This document shows, piece after piece, positions 1-8,370 of a DNA stretch of 24,550 nt. Location of the stretch: contig CAMOOA010000006.1 in NCBI GenBank assembly GCA_946621045.1, positions 1 through 24,550 on the forward strand, written 5' to 3'. Made by a program: the position numbers and the translations under genes. A model generated the notes under the pieces. The model worked only from the letters and a program-made list of their open reading frames with translations, was not told the DNA's origin and did no database searches. The stretch is from an uncultured Erysipelotrichaceae bacterium (lineage in GTDB: Bacteria > Bacillota_I > Bacilli_A > Erysipelotrichales > Erysipelotrichaceae). The stretch's first letter is position 1; each line of letters begins with the position of its first letter.

Positions 1-3000
1 CAAACCGGTAGACTTTCACCGGAATCACCGTCTGTTCAAGATAAACGTTCATCATTCGCCGGCTGTTAAGAAGACTGTCTTCTTCTTTCTTCAGATCGGA
101 AGATTTCTCGTCGTAGAGATTCACAAGCCGGCGGATGCCGTCCCGCAGGTATTTTTCCAGACGCTGCGGAGAATCCGGAAGTTCATCGTTCAGTTCAATC
201 CGAAGCAGCCGTACCGGAGTTACCTTATCCGCGATCTTCATCTGCGACTGCTTTGAAATTCGGCGGAGAGAATCACATACCCGTTTGGTGTAGTTCTCTG
301 CGGAATTGACAAACTGCCGCATCATGTTTTCAAGATTCTGCAGGTCGGAATCATACATATCCCGCGTCTTTTCCAGCGTACCGACCTTCATCCGGCAGGT
401 TTCCCTCCAGTCCTGCACTTCCCGAAGTGCAATATCACGAACTCCTTCAAACGGAGGCGACTGTGTATACACTTTTTCAAATATCCGGTTCTTTCCGTAA
501 TACCGGTCCTTCACCGTACGGTAAGCGTTCAGGTAGGTTTTTATCCGTTCACTGAGTTCATCAGATGTTCTTTCATATTCCGCCTTCATCTCTTCATACT
601 GCGTGCGGAAATCTTCTGCCAGTTCAATGCATTCCGCTTCGGTCTCCGGTTTTACATGCAGTGCAGATACGCTTGCCAGTACTGCCTCTGCCTTTACGGA
701 AAGCGAGCCTGCTTCGGAAAGCTTCCGCTGGGCCTCTGCCTTTGCGGAACGGTTCTCCGCCTTGCGCACATCAAAGTTCATCCGGATTTCCTCCGGCGCA
801 AGCGGTTCCTTCAGCCCTTCGGCCTCCAGTTTCTTCTGTGCCTCCTCAAAATAAACGTTTGCCTTTGCGGCACTGTTTCCGGCATCCCGCTCTTTCTGAC
901 GGATTGCCTTCAGCCCGGCTTCCATTTCCGCAAGCGCTCCGTTCAGACGATGTGCCTCTTCAGAGGACCAGCGCACCGTTTCCAGTGCATCTGCCGGTAC
1001 AGAATGCGTATCGAATTCTTCCTGCTTTTCCCGTTCCTGTCCTTTCAGTCTCCGAATCTGTGCAGCGAGAGTCTGCGTTGTTTCTGATGTTTCGGCAGAC
1101 AGCTGCGCAAATTCCGCTTTCAGTTCTTCCGTGCTTTCCTCACGAAGTTCAGCAGAATCCGATGCCCGATAGCTGTCCCGCTCCCGCTCCGTATTCGCCC
1201 TGCGGCTTTCTTCATTCTGAATGATACGGCTCAGTTCATGAATTGTGCTGTTATGTTTCTCCAGCTCTTCCTCCGTCTTCCGGTACTGTGCTTCAAGCTT
1301 TGTTTCCTCTGCACTGAGCTTCGCCAGTTCATGAAGGATTATCTGATAAGCCGGTTCACTGTGTTCCAGGTAGGCTTCAAACCTCTTCCGTTGATCCTGT
1401 CTTGTTCTGAGCTGAATCTCTGTATCGACCAGCTGCCGGTTTGCGGTATCCGACGCATGGATATTGTCTTTGATATCAGCACGTACCGCAGTCAGCCGTT
1501 CCTCTGCCGTACGAATTTCATCTGACAGGGATTCAATCCTTTCTTCCTGTCCGGACTCCCAGCCGGAAGAATAGGAAAAAGCACTGATCGCAGCGAGGAA
1601 GGATGAAAGATTTCCCGTCTCGGTTTCAATTTCATTCAATCTTGCCTGATCGTTCCGGATCTGTTCTGTGATCACATTCAGATAGTCTGCTTTCTTCTTC
1701 GCATCAAGCAGTTCTTCACGCGCCTGATACAGATATCGGCCATGACCATCCGCCGGGGTTTCCAGTTCATGATAGATATATATCGGAATGATCTGACGGA
1801 TCAGCTCATCCGCCAGATCAAGCTTCATCAGCTTTTCATAGCTTGCCTGATCCGCAAGGATGGCAAACGGCAGGAGCGGTGCTCCGGCAAGAAGCCGCTT
1901 CCGGTCTTTTGTGCGCTGTTCGGATAGAAAGTTTTCTCCGGTCTGAAATGCAATTCCATGCGCTTCCAGGAGTGCGGTTACCCGTTCAGGGATATATACA
2001 CTGCCGTTTTCCGCGCTTGTGATCAGTTCCTGTTTCTGCCGGATCTGCCAGGAAATTCGGTTGCGTTCATCCGTATTTCTGCGCATCCGGATATCATATT
2101 CATTCTTCAATACATCCGGATCATAGAGAAAACGGTCGGATACCGCATAGCGTTCCATTTCCTTTTTCAGTTCCTGCCGCAGAAAACGGAACTTCTTCAG
2201 ATCTGCTTTCGCTTCCTGCAAAGCATTCTTCATTTCCGGCAGCTGTTCCCGCAGACGGTCTTCCTCCTGCCGCAGACGCTCATTCTCTGTCCGAAGATCA
2301 CTGATCTGCCGGTTCAGACGGCTGAGCTGTGCCTCACACTCTCCAATCCGGGAATTCAGTATATTCCGCAGTGCATCCACGTCTTCGGAAAGCAGACGCT
2401 CCAGGAAATCCCTGCGGAGCGGTTCTGCCTGCAGTTCCGCAAACAGTGCGGCTTCTTCCTTCTCCGCCTGTGCTTTCTGTTGTTTCAGCTGTCCTGACTT
2501 TTTTGCCAGCGTGAATCTTCGCTGTTCGATCTGTTTTTTCCCGGCCTTCAGTTCTTCCAGTTCCTTCCGCAAACCATTCCGGGCTTCTGTTTTTTCGGTA
2601 ATGCCTGCCTCAAGCCGCACCAGTTCCTCCTGATACCTCGCATACAGCGTTGCGGATGTCCGGGCAAGCAGAATACTCTTTTCCGACTGATCCAGGCCGT
2701 CGTATTGTGCTTCCAGCGCACTGATCTCCCCCCGCAGGGAACGAATTTCATCGAGTGTCTTCCTTGCATAAAGCATGGAGCGGGAACGCAGTGTCTCAGT
2801 CCGGGTTTCTTCCGCCTTCTTCCGGAGAGCGGTCTGTTCTTCGAACTGCCGGAGTGCCTGTTCATGGCCCTCCCTGGCCCGGTAATATTCCAGCGAGCGC
2901 TCTTCCCGTATGATTCTGTACAGATCCTCTTCCAGTGCCTTCTGTGTTTCTTCGAGTTCCTGACGGATTTCTTCCAGTGCGGTTTTCCGTTCCGCAAGCG

Positions 3001-3886
3001 CCCGATGGAACCCGTCCATTTTTGCGGCGGAGACATTCTGTTTCTGTTTTTCTTCCAGCACATCTTCCAGCAGACGGGCTTGTTCCTCATACTGTTCGAT
3101 ATATTCCGCAAGCAGATCCCGCAGATCCTTGGTTTCCTTTTTCAGCGACATGGTTTCAACCGCCTCGGAAAGCTGTGTGCGGAGGGCGGTTTTGTTATCG
3201 CTGTTTCTCGAAAGATGCCGTTCGATATTCGGAAGAAGATAACCGTTGATCAGCTGATCTGTCGTCTTTGAAGTTTTCAGAAATGCCGCAAACGGATCTT
3301 CGGATGAGATCATCTGGAAGATTACTTCTTTCCAGTTGTTTGTCGAGATTCCGAACTCTTCCAGCCTCTGGTGATAATTTCTGCGGTTTTCCGACGCGAA
3401 GTAAAAGATTTCCGCATAATTGTTTGCGAGAGTCCGGTATCTGTTCTGAGAAACAGAATATGCTTCAATTTCCACAATGCCCGCTTCACTTGTCACATTG
3501 GGCAGATTGTCCAGAGACAGATGTTTTGAATCATTGGAAAGAAAGGTAAAGAAATGCACATTACTGTTGCTGTCTTCCTTTGTGTCGCTCTTATAAAGCA
3601 GCACACCGGTTGTGGTCCGCTCCGGTACGGTTCCGGTGCTGTCGGACAGCCACTCAATGACCGTCATGGCAGGCTTGTCCTTCAGATAATCCTCAATGCG
3701 GTTGCCGGAGATGGTCGTATTCGGAAATATCGCCTGATAGATCAGCCGCTGCAGCACAGATTTTCCGCCGCCGTTGCCCAGACGGATCTCTGTATTCAGT
3801 CCGCCGTGAAAATCCAGAACCAGATCATCGATCCTCCGGCTTGCCCATCCGTAATTGATCAGCCGGATACGGTTAATTCTCGGCAT
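1..3886 (-). CDS. jetC: Wadjet JetC, SMC-type ATPase (partial, 3' end outside window)
   Basis: This is the SMC-like motor of a Wadjet complex, which extrudes DNA loops and leads to cleavage of small circular DNA. About 1,295 codons are visible; codons sampled at both ends and in the middle contain no stop, and the frame is still open at the left edge. The start is the ATG at 3886, preceded by a GGAGG site inside the end of jetB and 1 nt after the jetB stop. The N-terminus is an ABC-type head with a P-loop LGNGGGKS at residues 36-43. From about residue 250 onward the protein is highly charged, with the Glu/Gln/Arg/Leu heptad look of a long coiled coil. The signature motif and Walker B segment should lie beyond the window. 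Large in-frame-looking ORFs on the opposite strand are shadows. Odd point: the first glycine of the P-loop consensus is Leu36. The family call rests on the N-terminal head, the coiled coil and the linked jetA, jetB and jetD. Confidence 0.9.
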   Translation of the reverse strand, partial: MPRINRIRLINYGWASRRIDDLVLDFHGGLNTEIRLGNGGGKSVLQRLIYQAIFPNTTISGNRIEDYLKDKPAMTVIEWLSDSTGTVPERTTTGVLLYKSDTKEDSNSNVHFFTFLSNDSKHLSLDNLPNVTSEAGIVEIEAYSVSQNRYRTLANNYAEIFYFASENRRNYHQRLEEFGISTNNWKEVIFQMISSEDPFAAFLKTSKTTDQLINGYLLPNIERHLSRNSDNKTALRTQLSEAVETMSLKKETKDLRDLLAEYIEQYEEQARLLEDVLEEKQKQNVSAAKMDGFHRALAERKTALEEIRQELEETQKALEEDLYRIIREERSLEYYRAREGHEQALRQFEEQTALRKKAEETRTETLRSRSMLYARKTLDEIRSLRGEISALEAQYDGLDQSEKSILLARTSATLYARYQEELVRLEAGITEKTEARNGLRKELEELKAGKKQIEQRRFTLAKKSGQLKQQKAQAEKEEAALFAELQAEPLRRDFLERLLSEDVDALRNILNSRIGECEAQLSRLNRQISDLRTENERLRQEEDRLREQLPEMKNALQEAKADLKKFRFLRQELKKEMERYAVSDRFLYDPDVLKNEYDIRMRRNTDERNRISWQIRQKQELITSAENGSVYIPERVTALLEAHGIAFQTGENFLSEQRTKDRKRLLAGAPLLPFAILADQASYEKLMKLDLADELIRQIIPIYIYHELETPADGHGRYLYQAREELLDAKKKADYLNVITEQIRNDQARLNEIETETGNLSSFLAAISAFSYSSGWESGQEERIESLSDEIRTAEERLTAVRADIKDNIHASDTANRQLVDTEIQLRTRQDQRKRFEAYLEHSEPAYQIILHELAKLSAEETKLEAQYRKTEEELEKHNSTIHELSRIIQNEESRRANTERERDSYRASDSAELREESTEELKAEFAQLSAETSETTQTLAAQIRRLKGQEREKQEEFDTHSVPADALETVRWSSEEAHRLNGALAEMEAGLKAIRQKERDAGNSAAKANVYFEEAQKKLEAEGLKEPLAPEEIRMNFDVRKAENRSAKAEAQRKLSEAGSLSVKAEAVLASVSALHVKPETEAECIELAEDFRTQYEEMKAEYERTSDELSERIKTYLNAYRTVKDRYYGKNRIFEKVYTQSPPFEGVRDIALREVQDWRETCRMKVGTLEKTRDMYDSDLQNLENMMRQFVNSAENYTKRVCDSLRRISKQSQMKIADKVTPVRLLRIELNDELPDSPQRLEKYLRDGIRRLVNLYDEKSSDLKKEEDSLLNSRRMMNVYLEQTVIPVKVYRF

Positions 3887-3887
3887 A

Positions 3888-4598
3888 TCAGTCTCCCTCC
3901 ACTGCCGAGAACAGTTCATGGATCTGCCGGACCCGTTCTTCACGCAGATAGTAATTCAGAAATTTGTCACACAGTTCCCGGGTGGGACGGACTTCGTTTT
4001 CCACAAAGGTGAGCAGATTGTGGTCTCTGAGCTGATTCACTGCCCTTCGTACGGTTCCGTACTTGGTCGTCGTCTCCTGCCCTTCCCCTCCGTACTGCCT
4101 GCTTTTCCACAGCGGGATGATTTTCTGGAAGTTGTATTTATACTGGCTGTCAAATGCCAGAACTGTATCAGCTTCCTGTTCCATCTGTTCAAACAGATGG
4201 TCGACCTCCTGAATCAGGTCCTTCATCTGGATAAAATCCCGCTGCTGGGGATTACTGCTGTTCTTTCCGCCGAAGAACAGCCAGAAGATGATCATCTGGA
4301 TATAGGATGTCAGAAATGCGGTTTCCAGTCTTGTCGTCATGCCGAGATCCTCCCGGTATTCCCGCAGACTCATTCCCAGCGTCGTATTATCAAAGGAAGG
4401 AATCAGATACAGACTGCCTGCCGCACCGAGAAATTTCACATCCATCTCTTCTTCCAGTATGGAAAGCATCTCTGCCGTCTCCTGACTGCGGGCAGCTTCA
4501 AACAGTTCGGTATCATCTTCCTCCTTCAGCACACCCTTATGATCCAGACAGTGCCGGAATATGCGCATTGCATCGCGAACCGCCTTCTCCTGTATCAT
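3888..4598 (-). CDS. jetB: Wadjet JetB-like protein (DUF6063-type)
   Basis: A 236-residue soluble protein that fits the JetB (MukE/KITE-like winged-helix) slot of a Wadjet operon by size and position. The sequence resembles the DUF6063 family found beside DUF5716 JetA proteins; I recognise this by look, not by search. Visible parts are an N-terminal helical segment (EKAVRDAMRIFRHCLDHKG), a hydrophobic stretch near residues 100-112 (IQMIIFWLFFGG), and a C-terminal winged-helix-like region (TVRRAVNQLRDHNLLTF). The start at 4598 is set by AAGGAG upstream and by the ATGA overlap with the jetA stop, which suggests translational coupling. The jetC ATG follows 1 nt after its stop. Confidence 0.85.
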   Translation of the reverse strand: MIQEKAVRDAMRIFRHCLDHKGVLKEEDDTELFEAARSQETAEMLSILEEEMDVKFLGAAGSLYLIPSFDNTTLGMSLREYREDLGMTTRLETAFLTSYIQMIIFWLFFGGKNSSNPQQRDFIQMKDLIQEVDHLFEQMEQEADTVLAFDSQYKYNFQKIIPLWKSRQYGGEGQETTTKYGTVRRAVNQLRDHNLLTFVENEVRPTRELCDKFLNYYLREERVRQIHELFSAVEGD

Positions 4599-6193
4599 CT
4601 CTGTTTCTCCTTCCGGGTAACCCTTACCTCAAGTCCGTTCATGCCGTAGGAAAGATTCTCATCTTCCTCATTCCGCAGTATATAAATATCCGATCCGCTC
4701 TTTGCCTCAAGCCGAAGTGTCTGAACGGTCAGATCCGATGCCGGAATATCCAGCCTCTGAATCATCTGGTGAATATCAAATTCTTCCGCCGCTTCATCTT
4801 CCCGCACGGGTTCGCCGCGCAGTGCTTCAAAATCAATTGTCCCGAGTGCATAGAGATCCAGAAACATGAGGAAGAAACTCTTTGAATCGCTCAGGAATTC
4901 ACCGTCTGTTTCTTCGGCTTCCCTGTCACAAAAGGTGACAAACTCCTTCACCGTAAAAGAGTCATGCGTTTCCGCATATAACACAAGGCTCCGGAATGTT
5001 TTCCGGTACAGTTCCATCCGTTTTTCCCGGCTGATTCTGCGAAGATCCTCTTCTGCCTCTTCCTGCAGGATCCGCTCCGATTCCAGATCCTCTTCCTCAA
5101 GATTCCGCTGCGGCGCATAAAGAAGCCCGATGTTCAGAATCTTATCTGTTTTCGGTACAAGCAGCGGACGCTTCAGTTTCGTAAAGACCGCAAGCTCTTC
5201 ATCATGCATATGAACAGCCGGGCGGAGAATTGTCTCAAAGAAGTCATATCTCCTGGTTCCCGCTTCAGAGAGAAGACTCGCCTCCAGCATGGATTCAAAG
5301 ATCTTCCGGACACTGATCCGGTTTCCGAGCAGTTCATTTTCCGCATCCATGATCGTTTCAAGGATTTCCGACATTTTCCGCAGATACTCGAGACTCTCCT
5401 CAAGGGATGCGTCCTCCTGTTCAAGCAGCCTGTCCTTCTGTCGGCTCATTTCCCTGCGGTATTCCCGGATGATCCGGATCGTTTCCTTTGTGATTTCCTG
5501 TTCCGTCTCGAGATTTTCATAGAAGGTTCCGATCATCCGGCTGTAGGCATTGTTTTCCACGGAACGCAGATCACGGCGGATTGCCTGTATGAATTCTTCA
5601 AATGCGGTCTGTTGCCTGCGGAGGATCTGCAGGGACTGCCGGGCCTGATGAAACGATTCCTTATAGTTGCGGCGTTCCAGCTGCTGTTTTGTGATGAGCA
5701 TCGAAACCCATCCTTCAAACTGGCTGTCGACTTCCTTCGTCCGGAGGAGGAAATCATATCCCTGTTCACTCAGACGGTACAGCAGGATATTCTCGTCGGA
5801 CAGGCGGTCTTCGATCAGACGCACGGTCACTTCTTCCCATTGTTTTGTCTCATGACGGAATACCGGACGGGACAGCACACTTCCGCCGTTTTGAAGAATA
5901 TCCTTTACGATATACTCCGCCAGACGGTCTGTGGATTCAGGATCCAGCGTTACGTCGTAGAACCGGAGGTCCTCCGAAAGGAAGCCGGCGATCTCACGCA
6001 TCGAGCAGCCTCCGGTTTCGGACAGCGAATATTCCATGATAAACAGAAGAACATCATAAAAGAGATGGTCCGGTATCTCACTGTGTTCAAACCATCCTTC
6101 AATTTCCGTATTGCGGTTTCTGCGGTTCAGAATTGAATCGGCACAGTATCCCAGCAATACCCTCTGATGCATGCCTTCCAGAAAACTAAACAT
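4595..6193 (-). CDS. jetA: Wadjet JetA-like protein (DUF5716-type kleisin)
   Basis: A 532-residue protein matching the JetA family of one Wadjet subtype (DUF5716-like). JetA acts as the kleisin (MukF-like) that bridges the JetC heads and recruits JetB. The N-terminus (MFSFLEGMHQRVLLGYCADS) and following region look like a winged-helix domain. Residues about 170-300 are a long charged helical segment with heptad character (for example SLEESLEYLRKMSEILETIM). The C-terminal part ends in a compact beta-rich segment (LTVQTLRLEAKSGSDIYIL). The start ATG lies inside the last codons of jetD, an 8-nt overlap with only a weak ribosome site, so translation is probably coupled to jetD. It overlaps jetB by 4 nt. 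Subtype assignment (type III is my expectation) would need profile searches. Confidence 0.87.
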   Translation of the reverse strand: MFSFLEGMHQRVLLGYCADSILNRRNRNTEIEGWFEHSEIPDHLFYDVLLFIMEYSLSETGGCSMREIAGFLSEDLRFYDVTLDPESTDRLAEYIVKDILQNGGSVLSRPVFRHETKQWEEVTVRLIEDRLSDENILLYRLSEQGYDFLLRTKEVDSQFEGWVSMLITKQQLERRNYKESFHQARQSLQILRRQQTAFEEFIQAIRRDLRSVENNAYSRMIGTFYENLETEQEITKETIRIIREYRREMSRQKDRLLEQEDASLEESLEYLRKMSEILETIMDAENELLGNRISVRKIFESMLEASLLSEAGTRRYDFFETILRPAVHMHDEELAVFTKLKRPLLVPKTDKILNIGLLYAPQRNLEEEDLESERILQEEAEEDLRRISREKRMELYRKTFRSLVLYAETHDSFTVKEFVTFCDREAEETDGEFLSDSKSFFLMFLDLYALGTIDFEALRGEPVREDEAAEEFDIHQMIQRLDIPASDLTVQTLRLEAKSGSDIYILRNEEDENLSYGMNGLEVRVTRKEKQR

Positions 6194-7187
6194 GTCCGCA
6201 CATCATCCGATAATCCGCATAGGAAAGGATTTCCTGCGGGATACGCAGGTTATGAGCCAATACGGTTTTTATATAATCTATCCCGGCAGAAAGACCGGCA
6301 GAATCCGCATCATAATGCTTTGTCTTCCGATCATCCGACGGTTCATTTTCCAAAGGATCCTCCGGTGCCCTCTCCAGCATCGCCTCATACAGTGCTTCGA
6401 ACGGACAGACCGCAATATCCGGATTAACATCTCTGCACTTTGAAAGGATACTCAGTCCGGCACGGTCAATATCTCCGCAGTAGAGAACTGTTTCCGGTAT
6501 CGGATCAAGCTGAAAAATAAAGTCCTGGAGGCGGGAATCCGCGGCAGCGGAATCTGCCTTCCGTCCCTCTCCGTAAATAACATACATGATTTCGGTATTC
6601 AGAAAGACATTCGTCTTCTCTGCCTTCAGCGCCCGGCTGATCGAATACCACGGATCCTTGTTTTCCAGTACAAGCGCAGCTCCCCGGTTCGAGATCTGAT
6701 TACAGAAGAACGGTTCATATGTCCGATAACAGGAAAGATCATCATATGCAAGACCGCATCGGCTTAAGATTCTACGCAGATCATTTCCCTCCAGCATCTT
6801 CTCATTGCGGTAAATTTCATAGGAACGCTCCTTCACCGAGCATTCCTGCATAAATCCTGACTCTTTCATCCAGCTGCTCAGAGGAAGCAGCCATTCCCGG
6901 TCTTCTTCATAATGTGCAGTATGCGAAATATAGTATTCCAGAAGACGCGGCGCAAGACGCAGGATCTCCCTGCGGTCAGTCATACCGCCATCAGAAACAT
7001 CATTTACATAATATTCGTTGTAAAAATACGGCCGGAAGGAAACCCTTCCTGCTTTTTTTACCGGCCGGATAACACCTTCCGCAACAAGGTTCCCCAGCTG
7101 ACTTCCAATCTCAAAATAGTCATCACCGGATTCCATGATGTCTCTGTAACTGAACCGCTTCTTTCCGAGCTGTCTGATATCTTTCAT
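6186..7187 (-). CDS. jetD: Wadjet JetD, Toprim-domain nuclease subunit
   Basis: A 333-residue protein with a C-terminal Toprim fold of the JetD (DUF2220-like) type, the subunit that cleaves plasmid DNA after loop extrusion. Visible Toprim features are the catalytic Glu175 in LVLENKDPW, the YGEG segment at 205-208, and the D-x-D pair at Asp239/Asp241 in YCGDIDRAG. The N-terminal half contains a winged-helix-like segment (about 10-55) and helical arms. It is the first gene of the operon, unlike the classic jetABCD order where jetD is last. The ATG at 7187 is used because an in-frame TAG occurs 6 nt upstream. No good ribosome site precedes it, so an internal start such as the Met at residue 18 or leaderless initiation is possible. 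Confidence 0.88.
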   Translation of the reverse strand: MKDIRQLGKKRFSYRDIMESGDDYFEIGSQLGNLVAEGVIRPVKKAGRVSFRPYFYNEYYVNDVSDGGMTDRREILRLAPRLLEYYISHTAHYEEDREWLLPLSSWMKESGFMQECSVKERSYEIYRNEKMLEGNDLRRILSRCGLAYDDLSCYRTYEPFFCNQISNRGAALVLENKDPWYSISRALKAEKTNVFLNTEIMYVIYGEGRKADSAAADSRLQDFIFQLDPIPETVLYCGDIDRAGLSILSKCRDVNPDIAVCPFEALYEAMLERAPEDPLENEPSDDRKTKHYDADSAGLSAGIDYIKTVLAHNLRIPQEILSYADYRMMCGHV

Positions 7188-7400
7188 ATGTATCTATTAC
7201 AAATGTATCATCGCACGATGACGAAATATTACTGAAAATGCATTAATACCCGGTTTTTCTTCCGTACGGAACAGAAACTCTGCCGCAAACGTTTCCCATT
7301 TTTCATTCCCAAATGAAAAGCGGGACAGTGCCCCGGCTTCTCAATAATCAATATATCCGCGTATATCTTCTGGTACCGGACTCTCCGCCGTCTGTTGTGA
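7188..7400. other. Intergenic region ahead of jetD
   Basis: About 210 bases between the IS66-like remnant and jetD. On the minus strand a frame stays open for roughly 70 codons but has no ribosome site and no recognisable protein. Short G+C-rich inverted segments near 7320-7340 (GGG...CCC) are too weak to call a terminator. The jetD promoter should be here; I cannot place it with confidence. Confidence 0.4.
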
Positions 7401-7556
7401 TCAGCATCGGTATTTCCTAAGCCTGATCTGGTGAATCGGATTCAAAACAGACTGATCCAGTTCTTATATGTTTTCCTGCATGCCGGGAAACAGTTTGATC
7501 ACTGCTTCTTTGGGAAGCTCCTTCAGTTCCTCTTCAGTGAATTCCGTATTGTTCAT
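7401..7556 (-). pseudogene. Remnant of an IS66-type transposase N-terminus
   Basis: The reading frame starting at 7556 gives MNNTEFTEEELKELPKEAVI and continues KLFPGMQENI to a stop at 7464-7466. Reading through that stop gives ELDQSV...IHQIRLRKYR before a second stop at 7401-7403. The pattern (…LPKEA…, then MQ-[DE]-…-L-…-I-x-QIR[IL]…-R) is that of the start of IS66-family transposases. The same alignment continues across the stop, so this looks like a decayed fragment, not a real 30-aa gene. The ATG lies 3 nt after the stop of the upstream lipoprotein gene. No intact IS66 ends or partner ORFs are visible. Recognition is from memory of the family, so confidence is moderate. Confidence 0.5.
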
Positions 7557-7559
7557 ATT

Positions 7560-8192
7560 TTAATCCAGCAGCCCTTTGTCAATGATCTGGAAGTTTGCAC
7601 GGTGAATATACAGTGCTTTGCCGTCGATCATCAGCTTTGTTGTCTTCGGAAGATCCTCCGGGATCTCCCAGTAGACCTTGTTTCCCTGATATACACAGAG
7701 GGGCTGTCCCATCTGTGATTTGATGACAACAACACGGCTCTTGCCGAATTTGTTTTTATATCCGTTGATCCAGTAGGCAAGCACGGTATTGTCAGTGATA
7801 TCTCCAAGCTCGGCATGGCTGTTGATAAACTCTGAGGTGGTAAAGTCCATTGCCTTTTCCAGTCCCTTTTCCGCAAAGATCACAGTATCTCCGCAGGTTT
7901 CCATTTCCTTTCCGTCAATCGTTACCGTCATGACAGAGGACATTTCATAATGGCGTACCCAGCCGTCATCCGTCGCAATCATTTCCTCAATCTTATTGCC
8001 GGTAAGCTTGATCTTGTCTCCCTTGGCAGTAAGCGTCAGCTGGCCATAGTTGTCATAGGTCTCCATGGTAAATGAAACACCTACCAGATTGCCCTGCAGT
8101 TCATTCAGTGTGGACTGGAACTGTGCACATCCGCTCAGTGTAATTAACAGCGCTGACAGAAGCGTCAGAATCAATACCTTTCCTTTTTTCAT
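7560..8192 (-). CDS. Small secreted lipoprotein (DUF5052-like)
   Basis: A 210-residue lipoprotein, anchored on the outer face of the membrane. The signal peptide is MKKGKVLILT...LLITLSGC with the lipobox cysteine at residue 22. The mature part is beta-rich and resembles the DUF5052 group of Firmicutes lipoproteins (segments such as FTMETYDNYGQLTLTAKGDK); that family name is a recollection. The start at 8192 is chosen because GGAGG sits 8 nt upstream; an in-frame ATG 24 nt further upstream lies ahead of that ribosome site. Function is unknown. It is monocistronic by appearance: the upstream gene ends 178 nt away with a hairpin in the gap, and only the transposase remnant lies downstream. Confidence 0.8.
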   Translation of the reverse strand: MKKGKVLILTLLSALLITLSGCAQFQSTLNELQGNLVGVSFTMETYDNYGQLTLTAKGDKIKLTGNKIEEMIATDDGWVRHYEMSSVMTVTIDGKEMETCGDTVIFAEKGLEKAMDFTTSEFINSHAELGDITDNTVLAYWINGYKNKFGKSRVVVIKSQMGQPLCVYQGNKVYWEIPEDLPKTTKLMIDGKALYIHRANFQIIDKGLLD

Positions 8193-8310
8193 TTCCAATA
8201 CCTCCGATCTGATCATTCCTATCCCTTTGGATTTCAGCGTTCATTGTACTACGCAGGGACCGTTACTGAATACGGCGGTTAATTTGAGTCACTGTCCTCG
8301 CTGTGAATTA

Positions 8311-8343
8311 CCACACCCATGCGGTGAAACCCAATGGCTGTGG
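8311..8343. repeat. Imperfect hairpin between lipoprotein and amidohydrolase genes
   Basis: The arms CCACACCCAT and ATGGCTGTGG pair over nine positions with one C-C mismatch around a 13-base loop. A T-tract typical of an intrinsic terminator is missing on the minus strand. It could be a factor-assisted terminator for the amidohydrolase gene, or part of a small interspersed repeat. The short motif TTTGAGT occurs on both sides of it (about 8284 and 8361). Confidence 0.4.
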
Positions 8344-8370
8344 ATGGTGCATTCTCACGGTTTGAGTAAT

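Noticed and set aside
565..2497. Several long plus-strand frames opposite jetC
   Set aside because: They are mirror frames of a coiled-coil gene, have no ribosome sites, and are rich in Phe/Leu/Pro as expected of the antisense of Glu/Lys/Arg codons.
5204..6136. 310-codon plus-strand frame opposite jetA
   Set aside because: It is antisense to a well-supported gene, has no ribosome site and no recognisable domain.
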